A stretch of DNA of 64,000 bases, from assembly GCA_963694825.1 (NCBI GenBank), contig CAVOEV010000002.1, forward strand, positions 1 through 64,000. The letters are read 5' to 3'. Shown one piece after another: positions 7,515 to 15,927 of the stretch (its first letter is position 1; the number at the start of each line of letters is the position of its first letter). This DNA is from UBA8437 sp963694825 (GTDB lineage Bacteria > Planctomycetota > Planctomycetia > Planctomycetales > Planctomycetaceae). The notes under the pieces were generated by a model. It did not search any database. It was not told the DNA's origin and saw only the letters and a list, made by a program, of their open reading frames with translations. The translations under genes and the position numbers were made by a program.

Positions 7515-8129
7515 GTGTCAACTGGTAGAGCAGGCGGCGGTCCCAGTGGTGGACCGGGCGGCGGTGGCGGTTCTGGCGGAGGCCGGGGGCGCGGTGGTGG
7601 AACTGGTGGGCCTGGTGGACCTGGTGGTGGTCGTGGTCGTGGCCGTGGTGGTCGCGAGCGTCGTGCCGAGGGTCCCGAGCAGGTCGTGCAGATTCGTCGC
7701 TGTTCGTGCGTCGTCAAGGGAGGCCGTCGGTTCAGCTTTTCGGCTCTGGTGGTCGTCGGCGACAAGAACGGCCGAGTTGGCTGGGGATACGGGAAAGCGA
7801 CCGAGGTCCCGATGGCGGTCGAGAAGGCTGTCAAGAACGCGGACCGGAACATGATCACCGTGCCGCTGGTCGGAAAGACGATTCCTCACCAAGTGATCGG
7901 CCGCTTTGGCGCCGCCAAGGTGCTGCTCTTGCCGGCCAGTCCGGGAACCGGCATCATTGCCGGAGAGACCGTGCGGTCGGTCGTCGATTCGCTCGGCGTC
8001 GCCGACATCCTGACCAAGAGCCGTGGCTCGAACAATCCGATCAACCTGGTCAAGGCGACCTTTGAAGGCCTCAAGCGGCTGCGAACCCGTGAAACGGTTG
8101 CGGAGCTACGGGGAGTAGAAATCTCGTGA
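7515..8129 (+). CDS. rpsE: 30S ribosomal protein S5 with a Gly/Arg-rich N-terminal extension
   Basis: 204 residues from a GTG start. Residues ~55-204 are ordinary S5: KGGRRFSFSALVVVGDKNGR, GWGYGKATEVPMAVEKA, and LLPASPGTGIIAGETVR. Residues ~5-50 are almost only Gly, Arg and Pro, forming RGG-like runs (for example GGGRGRGRGGRERR) that are absent from E. coli S5 and may bind RNA. The stop overlaps the GTG start of rplO by 4 bases (GTGA), leaving no room for rpmD (L30), which many bacteria encode here. Confidence 0.96.
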   Translation: MSTGRAGGGPSGGPGGGGGSGGGRGRGGGTGGPGGPGGGRGRGRGGRERRAEGPEQVVQIRRCSCVVKGGRRFSFSALVVVGDKNGRVGWGYGKATEVPMAVEKAVKNADRNMITVPLVGKTIPHQVIGRFGAAKVLLLPASPGTGIIAGETVRSVVDSLGVADILTKSRGSNNPINLVKATFEGLKRLRTRETVAELRGVEIS

Positions 8130-8581
8130 TTCTCGATGACGTCCACCGCGGTATCAACAAACATAAACAACGTAAGCGTGTCGGCCGTGGTCCCGGTTCG
8201 GGCCATGGTAAGACGTCTGGTCGCGGCCACAACGGCTACGGCAGCCGTGCTGGAGCGTCGCGTCGTCGCGGTTTTCAGGGCGGACAGATGCCGTTGTTTC
8301 GCCGCGTGGCCAAGCGGGGTTTCAACAACAAGGCCTTCGCCGATGTTGTAACGATACTCAACGTCGCCACGCTCGAGGAGATCTTCGACAAGGGGGACAC
8401 GGTGGATCGGAAGTCGCTGCTGACCAAGGGGTTGGCCAAGGGACGATTCGATCTGCTCAAGATCCTCGGTCAAGGTGAACTCAAGACGGCTCTGACCGTT
8501 GTGGCGGATCGGTTTTCGAAGTCGGCGATCGAAAAGATCGAGGCGGCTGGTGGAACCGTCCAGGTGGTTGGAGCCGAATGA
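8126..8581 (+). CDS. rplO: 50S ribosomal protein L15
   Basis: 151 residues from a GTG start that overlaps the rpsE stop (GTGA). The glycine- and arginine-rich N-terminal extension KRVGRGPGSGHGKTSGRGH and FQGGQMPLFRRVAKRGFNN are diagnostic of L15, a late-assembly protein. The C-terminal globular part (residues ~70-150) is present and complete. Confidence 0.96.
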   Translation: MILDDVHRGINKHKQRKRVGRGPGSGHGKTSGRGHNGYGSRAGASRRRGFQGGQMPLFRRVAKRGFNNKAFADVVTILNVATLEEIFDKGDTVDRKSLLTKGLAKGRFDLLKILGQGELKTALTVVADRFSKSAIEKIEAAGGTVQVVGAE

Positions 8582-8702
8582 TTGGCCGGGAATCAATGAG
8601 CAGGCTGCTGGAGCAGGCTGAAGGAAACGAGGCGGGTCGAGTGGGTCTCTGGATGACTGGCCGGCAAGGGACTGTCCGAGTGATGTTGGTGAGTCAGCTG
8701 CG

Positions 8703-10061
8703 ATGATCGCTAGGGCGATGACCGTCTTCAAGATTCCGGAATTGCGGCGTAAGATCTTTCTTACGATCGCGCTGTTAGGGATCTACCGCATGGGATTCTG
8801 GATCCCATTGCCGTTCATTAATCAGCAGGTCCTGCAGGAGAGTCTGCAGAACATGCAGACCAACCAGGGCATTGGCCAGATCATGCAGGTCGTGGCCCTG
8901 TTTTCGGCATCGAATATCGGCAACAGCACGATTTTCGGCCTGGGCATCATGCCCTATATCTCCGCGTCGATCATCTTCCAACTGCTGGGAAGCGTCGTAC
9001 CTCGACTGCAGGAACTGCAGAAGGAAGGCGAGGCGGGTCGGAAGAAAATCAATGAGTGGACTCGTCGGGCGACGGTGGTGATTTGTCTATTCCAGAGTTA
9101 TTTCTGGATTCGGGCTCTTTCGGGCGGAGTGCTTGGTGGTGGCGGGCTGATTCTGGACGGTTACGACACGTTTGCTTGGCACATGGTTGGCACGATCACC
9201 ATGACGGCCGGGACGGTGTTTTTGATGTGGATTGGTGAACAGATCGACGCCTACGGGATCGGTAACGGCATCAGCCTGCTGATCATGGCCGGGATTCTGG
9301 CGAGGATGCCTCAGGCGGGAGCCGAATTGCTGCGACCGGCGTTTGACGATGGAGTCGGGTTGGGGACCGATTCGGGGATCGAGAAGTTGTTGTTGCTGGG
9401 AGTGATCTTTGTGGCGGTGGTCTTCTGGGTGATCATGATCACTCAAGGGCAGCGCAGGATCCCGATCCAGAGTGCCAAGCATGTCCGTGGTCGCCGGGTG
9501 CACGGTGGACAGCGTCAGAGTTTGCCATTGCGAGTCAACCAGGCAGGTGTGATGCCGATCATCTTTGCCTCGAGTCTGTTGATGATCCCGATGTTTCTGT
9601 TTCAGCAGTTGCACCAGCACTTCGGCCCGAGGATCTGGGGGCCGTTGGCCGACGCATTCGGTTCCAGCGGACGCGGGTTTGTCTACAACATCAGTTATAT
9701 TGGCCTGATCTACTTCTTCTGTTACTTCTGGACGGCGGTGACGTTCAATCCGCGGGACATGGCGAGTAACCTGAAGGACTACGGCAGTTTCGTGCCAGGG
9801 TATCGACCTGGCGAGCGAACTGCCGCGTTTCTCGAGCAGGTCATGGTGCGAATCACGTATGTGGGGGCGGCCTTTCTGGCGTTGGTGGCGATCATTCCCA
9901 CGATCATTGCCACGGCTATGGGGATCCCTTTCTTGATTGCCAGTTTTTATGGTGGCACCGGGCTGCTGATTGTCGTCTCGGTTGCGCTGGACCTGGTCCA
10001 GAAGATCGACAGTCATCTGGTGATGAGGAATTACCCGGGGCTGCTCGAGGGGGAATCCTGA
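8703..10061 (+). CDS. secY: Protein translocase subunit SecY
   Basis: 452 residues with about ten hydrophobic segments. SecY signatures are present: FKIPELRRKIFLTIALLGIYR at the N-terminus, the plug-region FSASNIGNSTIFGLGIMPYI, and ASNLKDYGSFVPGYRPGE. SecY forms the protein-conducting channel of the inner membrane. ATG at 8703 or 8718 could both serve. It follows rplO as usual but leads straight into map with no adk gene between. The 121-base gap upstream holds nothing else I can support. Confidence 0.96.
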   Translation: MIARAMTVFKIPELRRKIFLTIALLGIYRMGFWIPLPFINQQVLQESLQNMQTNQGIGQIMQVVALFSASNIGNSTIFGLGIMPYISASIIFQLLGSVVPRLQELQKEGEAGRKKINEWTRRATVVICLFQSYFWIRALSGGVLGGGGLILDGYDTFAWHMVGTITMTAGTVFLMWIGEQIDAYGIGNGISLLIMAGILARMPQAGAELLRPAFDDGVGLGTDSGIEKLLLLGVIFVAVVFWVIMITQGQRRIPIQSAKHVRGRRVHGGQRQSLPLRVNQAGVMPIIFASSLLMIPMFLFQQLHQHFGPRIWGPLADAFGSSGRGFVYNISYIGLIYFFCYFWTAVTFNPRDMASNLKDYGSFVPGYRPGERTAAFLEQVMVRITYVGAAFLALVAIIPTIIATAMGIPFLIASFYGGTGLLIVVSVALDLVQKIDSHLVMRNYPGLLEGES

Positions 10062-10092
10062 TTCTCAGTTGTGCCGGGAGAAGCTTCCGGTG

Positions 10093-10866
10093 ATGAGTCT
10101 CAGGAGTGCCAGCGAGATTGCCGCGATCGGCCGAGCCGGCCAGATCGTTTCCGCGGCACTCGAAGCCGCCGTCGATCTGGCTCAGCCGGGAGTGACGACC
10201 GGCCGGCTGGACGAGGTTGTTTCGGACCTGTACCGATCGGCGGGTGCTGAAGCGATCTTTCGCGGAGCAGCCTCAGTAGTCGGGGGGACGCCATTTCCGG
10301 CGGCCAGTTGCGTTTCGGTCAATCAGCAGGCATTGCATGGCATCCCTGGTGACCGCGTGCTGCAAGTCGGCGACTTGTTGACCATCGACACCGGTTGCCG
10401 ATTCGAGGGCTGGTGTGCCGACTCGGCAACCAGCGTGGGGGTGGGGCGTCTTGCGGCGGATGCCGAGGAGTTGTTGTCGGGAGGTCGTCGGGCGTTTGGG
10501 GTGGCGTTGGAGGTGTTGGGAGTGGGTGGGCGGTGGTTGGATGTTGTGCGGCGGGTCCACGAGGAAGTGGACCGGTTGCAGTTGCGGTTAATCGAGGGCC
10601 CGGCCGGGCATGGGATCGGGCGGGACTTACACGAGGATCCGGTGGCGGGTTGGAGGCGACGTGGCGAGTCGGATTTTGATGTTGTCGATGGACTGGTTCT
10701 GGCTGTCGAGCCGGTGGTCACAACCGGAGACGGTCGATTGAAACTGGCGGCTGGAGGGTGGACACTCGAGACGATCGACGGGCACCCGACGGTGCATTTC
10801 GAGCAGACCGTGGCGGTGACGTCCGAGGGTCTCGAGATCCTGACTCCGTGTCGGATCGGCAGCTGA
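10093..10866 (+). CDS. map: Methionine aminopeptidase, type I
   Basis: 257 residues from the ATG at 10093. Metal ligands of the pita-bread fold are visible: the ALHGIPGD histidine (~82), TIDTGCRFEGWCADSAT (aspartates ~99 and ~110), GHGIGRDLHEDP histidine, VEPVV glutamate and the HFEQTVAVT glutamate. It removes the initiator methionine from nascent proteins, matching its place in a ribosomal operon. The frame is open upstream to a TTG at 10069, which I did not use. No adk or infA accompanies it. Confidence 0.93.
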   Translation: MSLRSASEIAAIGRAGQIVSAALEAAVDLAQPGVTTGRLDEVVSDLYRSAGAEAIFRGAASVVGGTPFPAASCVSVNQQALHGIPGDRVLQVGDLLTIDTGCRFEGWCADSATSVGVGRLAADAEELLSGGRRAFGVALEVLGVGGRWLDVVRRVHEEVDRLQLRLIEGPAGHGIGRDLHEDPVAGWRRRGESDFDVVDGLVLAVEPVVTTGDGRLKLAAGGWTLETIDGHPTVHFEQTVAVTSEGLEILTPCRIGS

Positions 10867-10956
10867 AACGGGCCGGGCGGTGTTGGTAGAGTCCTGGTTG
10901 GTGTAGGTGGAGTGACTCGAGTTGTGAGTTGGTGTCAGTTTTCGCTTGGCGTACAC

Positions 10957-10986
10957 TTGTTTATAGCCCTTGGCGGTCCCTATACT
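10957..10986 (+). promoter_or_regulatory. Candidate sigma-70 promoter for rpmJ-rpsM-rpsK-rpoA-rplQ
   Basis: TTGTTT (10957-10962) and TATACT (10981-10986) are separated by 18 bases and lie 50 bases before the rpmJ ATG, inside a 169-base gap after map. The -10 box is a good match and the -35 box is partial. The gap suggests the alpha-operon part is also transcribed on its own. Confidence 0.45.
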
Positions 10987-11035
10987 GGTCGAGATCCAGT
11001 CTGGACGACGCTTCAGAATAACAGGGTCAATGTCG

Positions 11036-11152
11036 ATGAAGGTGCGCTCGAGCGTCAAGCGAATCTGTGAGAACTGCAAGGTCGTGCGGCGCAAGGGCCG
11101 GATCTACGTGATCTGTTCCTCCAACCCCAGGCACAAGCAGCGGCAGGGTTGA
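11036..11152 (+). CDS. rpmJ: 50S ribosomal protein L36
   Basis: 38 residues starting MKVRSSVKRICENCKVVRRK with the zinc ligands C-x2-C, then C and H in VICSSNPRHKQRQG: the classic zinc-binding L36. An in-frame ATG at 11030 lies only 3 bases after an AGGG site, while the ATG at 11036 is 9 bases away, so 11036 is preferred. It precedes rpsM as in most alpha operons. Confidence 0.95.
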   Translation: MKVRSSVKRICENCKVVRRKGRIYVICSSNPRHKQRQG

Positions 11153-11259
11153 GTGCGTCTCTGTCGAAATCCCGGAACGGTACCGGGGGCGAAGAGTGTT
11201 CGACAGGCTGGCAGTATTGATGATTGCGGAATGGGAAATCCCGGGGCGAGAGTGAGACG

Positions 11260-11643
11260 ATGCCGCGAATCCAGGGCGTAGACATACCCAATGACAAGGC
11301 GCTTTACGTCTCGTTGACCTATCTACTGGGGATCGGTCGCACGACGGCCTTGGACATCTGTCACCGGCTGAGGCTGGATCCTCGGGCGAAGGCAGGTGAG
11401 TTGAGTGAAGACGAAGTCGTGCGGATCAGCAATCATCTTGACAAGGAGATCCTGGTCGAGGGGCCACTGCGGCGGAAGGTGCAGCAGGAGGTGTCACGGC
11501 TGAGGGACATCCGGTGTTACCGGGGTATCAGGCATCGCCGCGGCTTGCCGGTGCGAGGCCAGCGGACTCGGACGAACGCCAGGACTCGCAAGGGTGTCAA
11601 GAAGACGGTGGCGGGCAAGAAGGGTGTCAAGGACATTCGTTAG
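11260..11643 (+). CDS. rpsM: 30S ribosomal protein S13
   Basis: 127 residues starting MPRIQGVDIPNDKALYVSLT, with YLLGIGRTTALDIC and the C-terminal GLPVRGQRTRTNARTRKG, all S13 hallmarks. S13 is in the head of the small subunit and contacts P-site tRNA through its basic tail. The frame runs open 36 bases upstream, but the family N-terminus fixes the ATG at 11260. Confidence 0.96.
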   Translation: MPRIQGVDIPNDKALYVSLTYLLGIGRTTALDICHRLRLDPRAKAGELSEDEVVRISNHLDKEILVEGPLRRKVQQEVSRLRDIRCYRGIRHRRGLPVRGQRTRTNARTRKGVKKTVAGKKGVKDIR

Positions 11644-11741
11644 TCGGCAGGTCACCGGGATCGATTGGGACGAACAGAAATGACCGGCTGGGCTCCTCGA
11701 AGTGGGGCGTAGTCGGAGGCATGATAAAAGAGGGAGAGACC

Positions 11742-12122
11742 GTGGCAAAAGTCAAACGTCGGAAGGTTCGACGCAATGTGACTCGAGCGATCGCTCACAT
11801 CAAGGCGACGTTCAACAATACAATCGTGACCATCACCGATCCCAACGGCGACGTGCTGTGCTGGGCGACGGCTGGCACGAGCGGTTTCAAGGGGAGTCGT
11901 AAGAGTACTCCGTTTGCCGCTCAACGTGCGGCCGAGACCTGTGCTGAGCGTGCTGCGAAGATGGGTGTGCGTGAAATGGAGATCCGGGTCAAGGGGCCGG
12001 GGTCTGGTCGCGAGAGTGCGATCACGGGGTTGCAGGCAGCCGGGATTACGATCAAGGTGATCGAGGATGTCACTCCGTTGCCTCATAACGGGTGCCGCCC
12101 TCCAAAGAAGCGACGTGTATAA
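11742..12122 (+). CDS. rpsK: 30S ribosomal protein S11
   Basis: 126 residues from the GTG at 11742, which reads (M)AKVKRRKVRRNVTRAIAHI. An AGGGAG site (11731-11736) is well placed for this GTG; an ATG at 11721 in the same frame has no spaced site. Conserved blocks ATFNNTIVTITDPNGDVLCW and ITIKVIEDVTPLPHNGCRPP identify S11. In many bacteria rpsD follows; here the next gene is rpoA. Confidence 0.95.
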   Translation: MAKVKRRKVRRNVTRAIAHIKATFNNTIVTITDPNGDVLCWATAGTSGFKGSRKSTPFAAQRAAETCAERAAKMGVREMEIRVKGPGSGRESAITGLQAAGITIKVIEDVTPLPHNGCRPPKKRRV

Positions 12123-12225
12123 TTTGGGAGCGTGACATCGTGTCGGGACCGGGCTCACCCCGGATAAGATCGACGCGGGACTTGCGACTCGGACAGCGAC
12201 TGGAAGCGACAGGAGATGGGCCACG

Positions 12226-13236
12226 ATGCGGATTCGTTGGCGTGGATTGGAATTGCCCAGCCGGGTGATGCCCGATCAGGAAACACTGACTGACACTTAC
12301 GGACTGTTCGTTGTCGAACCCTTTGAACGGGGATTCGGGACAACAGTCGGCAACAGCCTGAGGCGGATTCTGCTCTCGAGTCTTGAGGGCAGCGCTGTCA
12401 CAGAGGCTCGGATTAGCGGGGCTCAGCACGAGTTCACGACGATCCCCGGTGTGGTCGAGGATGTCACGGACATCTGTCTGAATTTCAAGTCGCTGGTTGT
12501 CGACAACCAGAGCCCGACGCCCAAGACGATCCGCATCGCAAAGGACACGGCCGGTGTTGTCACCGGAGCGGATGTTGAGACAGATGGTGTGGTCGAGGTG
12601 GTCAACAAAGACCTGGTGATCGCGACTCTGACCGACGACGTGCCGTTTCATGTCGAGTTGACTGTCGAGAACGGGCGGGGTTACATTCCTGCCGATGATC
12701 ATGAAGAATTCGGCTCCGAGGTCGGAGTCATTCCGCTCGATGCCACCTTCTCGCCTGTGATTCGAGTGAGGTACAAGATCGAGGAAACTCGGGTTGGGCA
12801 GCGGACCAACTACGATCGGCTGCTGCTGGAGATCTGGACCAACGGAGTGGTGACTCCGGAAATGGCACTCGTCGAAGCCGCCAAGATTCTCCGAAAGCAT
12901 CTCAACCCGTTCATCACTTACCGCGAACCGGGCCCCGAAGTGTCTCCCGACACCGCCTTGCAGGGGATGGCCGATCAGATCGGCTACGGACCCGTCGATC
13001 TGGAACTCGAAGAAACTCTCAACAGAAGCCTCGCCGAATTGAATCTCTCGGTTCGAGCCACCAACTGCCTCGAGTCCGAAGGCATCACCACGGTGCGGGA
13101 TCTTGTGGGGAGGTCGGAGGACGAGTTGCTGACTGTGAGGAACTTTGGCGAAACGACTTTGGATGAGGTCCAGGAACGACTCGAATCGTTGAACCTGCGG
13201 CTGGGCATGAAGGTGGCCAACTCGTCACCGTCCTGA
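12226..13236 (+). CDS. rpoA: DNA-directed RNA polymerase alpha subunit
   Basis: 336 residues. The N-terminal domain shows FVVEPFERGFGTTVGNSLRR, the dimerisation and beta-binding motif, plus LRRILLSSLEGSAVTEARI. The C-terminal domain (residues ~255-325) includes SVRATNCLESEGITTVRDLV and LTVRNFGETTLDEVQERL, the helices that touch UP elements and activators. A complete alpha subunit located between rpsK and rplQ, lacking the intervening rpsD. Confidence 0.97.
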   Translation: MRIRWRGLELPSRVMPDQETLTDTYGLFVVEPFERGFGTTVGNSLRRILLSSLEGSAVTEARISGAQHEFTTIPGVVEDVTDICLNFKSLVVDNQSPTPKTIRIAKDTAGVVTGADVETDGVVEVVNKDLVIATLTDDVPFHVELTVENGRGYIPADDHEEFGSEVGVIPLDATFSPVIRVRYKIEETRVGQRTNYDRLLLEIWTNGVVTPEMALVEAAKILRKHLNPFITYREPGPEVSPDTALQGMADQIGYGPVDLELEETLNRSLAELNLSVRATNCLESEGITTVRDLVGRSEDELLTVRNFGETTLDEVQERLESLNLRLGMKVANSSPS

Positions 13237-13302
13237 TCTCGTACACGAGACGAACGCACCCAGAGATACAACCAGAGACACCAATAGGGCGAAGACAGAC
13301 CG

Positions 13303-14055
13303 ATGCGACACAGAATCCGAGGCCGCAAGCTGGGCCGCAGTCCGTCTCACCGCCGTGCTATGTTGAGAAATATGGCGTGCAGCCTGATTCGCACGCTGGA
13401 CCAGGACGAGGATGATCCGACCCGGGCCAAGATTGCCGGTCGGATTGTGACCACGTTGCCCAAGGCCAAGGAACTGCGACCGTTCGTCGAAAAACTGGTG
13501 ACCCTGGCCAAGAAGGGGCGTCAGCACGAGTTGGCGGCTGCGGAGATTAAGTCGGATGTGCCCGCCAAGGTGGGCCACCCCGAAGGACGCAGCGAGTGGA
13601 AGCAGTTCCGTGAGTCGGATGAGTACGCGCCGTGGCACACGGCACTCGCACCTGCCGTGGCCTGCCGACGCAGGGCCTTTTCGATGCTCCGTGACAAACT
13701 TGCAGTCACCATTCTCTTCGAAGAACTCGCCGACCGCTTCGCCGATCGGCCCGGTGGGTACACCCGAATCCTCAAGCTGGCCACCGTGCGACTGGGCGAT
13801 GCCGGTCGACAGGCGTTGATCGAGTTTGTCGGAGACGATGACAAGGTCGAGAAGCGAGAGTCGAGCCTGGCGGTTGAGGACGAAGAGACGGTTGAGGTGG
13901 AATCGGACGAGTCGTCTGAGGATGACGCTTCGGACGAGTCGTCTGAGGGTGATACCGAGTCTGAAGACACTGTGGCGGACGCGGGAGATTCGGGGGATGA
14001 GGCTGCTGTCGAGACTGAGACTGAGGCGGATGGCGAAGCCTCGGACGATTCGTAG
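13303..14055 (+). CDS. rplQ: 50S ribosomal protein L17, extended
   Basis: 250 residues, about twice the size of E. coli L17. Residues 1-32 (MRHRIRGRKLGRSPSHRRAM and following) and 50-72 (TLPKAKELRPFVEKLVTLAK) are typical, and the C-terminal core resumes at RRRAFSMLRDKLAV and GGYTRILKLATVRLGDAGR. Between them lies an insertion of about 45 residues (~74-120). After residue ~177 comes a ~70-residue tail of nearly only Asp, Glu, Ser and small residues. The tail looks disordered and strongly negative, unusual for a protein that binds rRNA. Confidence 0.93.
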   Translation: MRHRIRGRKLGRSPSHRRAMLRNMACSLIRTLDQDEDDPTRAKIAGRIVTTLPKAKELRPFVEKLVTLAKKGRQHELAAAEIKSDVPAKVGHPEGRSEWKQFRESDEYAPWHTALAPAVACRRRAFSMLRDKLAVTILFEELADRFADRPGGYTRILKLATVRLGDAGRQALIEFVGDDDKVEKRESSLAVEDEETVEVESDESSEDDASDESSEGDTESEDTVADAGDSGDEAAVETETEADGEASDDS

Positions 14056-14080
14056 TCCGTCACCTCGTCGAATTCGGCTG

Positions 14081-14701
14081 ATGGGTGTTTCGGCCGATTC
14101 GAGCCAGTCTGCGTCTGGCGACGCGATCGAATTCGATTTTTGTGTTGCGATGGGTCGGTTGTGCGACGACATCACATCACGCGTCCCCGAGTTGTCTCAT
14201 GTCGCGATGGACGATGTGGTGGTTGGGATGACTCGATCGCGTCGTCGTGGTCGGGCGGGTTTGTGGGCGAAGTTGACGCCGTTGCGATTCGAGGGTGGTG
14301 CTCGAGTGAGTTTGCGTCGAGGGCGTCGTTTTGTGATCGAACCGTTGGTTGTCGACGGCCGCGAGCGTCTCTACATCCTCACATTCTGCCTGCCTCGGTT
14401 TCTCGAACTGACGTATCGCGAGAAGTTGGTGACGGTCTTCCACGAGTTGTACCATGTCGGTCCGAAATTCGACGGCGACCATCGTCGTTTTTCCGGTCGC
14501 TATCACATCCATTCTTCTCGAGCCGATTGGTTCGACGCCGAGTCCGAGCGGTTGTGCGAGCTGTATCTGGCGACGTCACCGGTTCCGCAGGCCTGCCGGT
14601 TCCTGGAGCACCGCGCCGACACGCTGTTGTCTCGTCATCGAGCGATCACAGGGGTGACGATCCCGGTACCGAAGCTGCTGCCATTGGAGGACGCGGCCTA
14701 G
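14081..14701 (+). CDS. Putative metallopeptidase-like protein (HELYH motif)
   Basis: 206 residues from the ATG at 14081; the frame extends upstream across the rplQ tail but that part is a shadow. A HExxH-like motif stands in VTVFHELYHVGPKFDGDHRR, and a second His/Asp-rich segment RYHIHSSRADWFD follows, giving possible zinc ligands. This arrangement resembles short putative metallopeptidases found in phages and bacteria. There is no signal peptide, so it is probably cytoplasmic. It begins 25 bases after rplQ, probably in the same transcript, and its stop overlaps the convergent gene by 4 bases. Substrate unknown. Confidence 0.7.
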   Translation: MGVSADSSQSASGDAIEFDFCVAMGRLCDDITSRVPELSHVAMDDVVVGMTRSRRRGRAGLWAKLTPLRFEGGARVSLRRGRRFVIEPLVVDGRERLYILTFCLPRFLELTYREKLVTVFHELYHVGPKFDGDHRRFSGRYHIHSSRADWFDAESERLCELYLATSPVPQACRFLEHRADTLLSRHRAITGVTIPVPKLLPLEDAA

Positions 14702-15855
14702 TTCGAGGTGACAGCTGCGATCGCTTCGCAGGCGGCGTCGATGTCGTCAGCGGTGGTGAAGGGGCCGATGCTGAGTCGCACGGTGCCGCCACTTGCTAGG
14801 GTTCCGGCGGCACGGTGGACACCAGGAGCACAGTGCAATCCGGCCCGGACCTGGATCCCGAACGATTCGTCGAGCACAGTGGCCAGGACGTGCGGTTCGA
14901 GTGTGTCGGAGACCAAGCTGACAACTGCGACGGTGTGACTTCCTGGCGGAGGTCCGATCAGTGAGATGTTTGGGAGCGGATCGAGCCCCGCGATCAGTCT
15001 TTCGGTCAGCGACGCTTCGGCCGCCGCAATCGTTTCGACTGAGCGTTCCTCGATCCAAGCCAACCCGGCTTCGAGGCCAAACAGGCCAGTGGCATTGGCG
15101 TTGCCGGCTTCGAGTCGGTCGGGCATGGCTTCGGGTTGGCGGTCCCGCTGGCTGTCTGACCCCGTACCACCCTGCCGGAGGCCTCGGAGCTGCTCGTCAA
15201 CGCCGGGCCGGACATACAGCAGGCCGGTGCCCAAGGGCCCCAGCAGTCCCTTGTGGCCGGCACAGGCCAGCAGGTCGACCGGCCAATCGGCGAGGTTGAT
15301 GGGCAGGTGACCGGCCGTCTGTGCCGCGTCGACAAGCATCAGCGCGTTGGCATTGTGGGCGATGCTGCCGATGTCGTCGATCGCCTGCACGACGCCGGTC
15401 ACATTCGAGGCATGCTGGACCGCCACCAGTCGTGTGGTGGGTCTCAGGGCGTCTTGGACCAACGCGGGATCCACTCGACCGGCGGAATCGACATCGACGA
15501 CTGTCAATTCGATTCCGCGTCGGTCCACGAGTTCGCCAAGTGGTCGGAGCACCGAGTTGTGTTCGGCGGCGGTGGTGACGACGTGATCGCTGGATTCGAG
15601 CAGTCCGTGTAGAGCGATGTTGAGAGCGTCGGTGGCGTTGAAGGCCCAAGCCACTCGTTCGGGCGATTCGGCACCCAACAGATCAGCCGCCCGCTTGCGG
15701 CACGTCCGCAGTACCGAGTCGACTTCGACCGCCGTTCGGGACCCGCCACGTCCGGCCGCCGCGCCCAGCGATCGGTTGAAGTGGTCCATTGCAGCGTAGA
15801 CCGACTCGGGCTTCGGAAAGCTCGTGGCCGCGTTGTCGAGATAAATGCGGGGCAC
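14698..15855 (-). CDS. Aminotransferase class V / cysteine desulfurase family protein
   Basis: 385 residues from a GTG start. It opens PRIYLDNAATSFPKPESVY, has the PLP-anchoring lysine in LLACAGHKGLLGPLGTG, the phosphate-binding histidine/serine region TTAAEHNSVLRPL, and the candidate catalytic cysteine in VRAGLHCAPGVHRAAG. These features fit the cysteine desulfurase-like family close to SufS/CsdA, which takes sulfur from cysteine. Next to moaA-moaE-moaD it could supply sulfur for the MoaD thiocarboxylate; that link is inference. IscS or a selenocysteine lyase-like role are alternatives. Confidence 0.85.
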   Translation of the reverse strand: MPRIYLDNAATSFPKPESVYAAMDHFNRSLGAAAGRGGSRTAVEVDSVLRTCRKRAADLLGAESPERVAWAFNATDALNIALHGLLESSDHVVTTAAEHNSVLRPLGELVDRRGIELTVVDVDSAGRVDPALVQDALRPTTRLVAVQHASNVTGVVQAIDDIGSIAHNANALMLVDAAQTAGHLPINLADWPVDLLACAGHKGLLGPLGTGLLYVRPGVDEQLRGLRQGGTGSDSQRDRQPEAMPDRLEAGNANATGLFGLEAGLAWIEERSVETIAAAEASLTERLIAGLDPLPNISLIGPPPGSHTVAVVSLVSDTLEPHVLATVLDESFGIQVRAGLHCAPGVHRAAGTLASGGTVRLSIGPFTTADDIDAACEAIAAVTSN

Positions 15856-15927
15856 GGGCGGGATCCGGGTTCTGGGGTGACAGCGAGCCGAGAGGGGTAT
15901 GGGGCGGGCGGTGTGGGTGTGGGGTGA

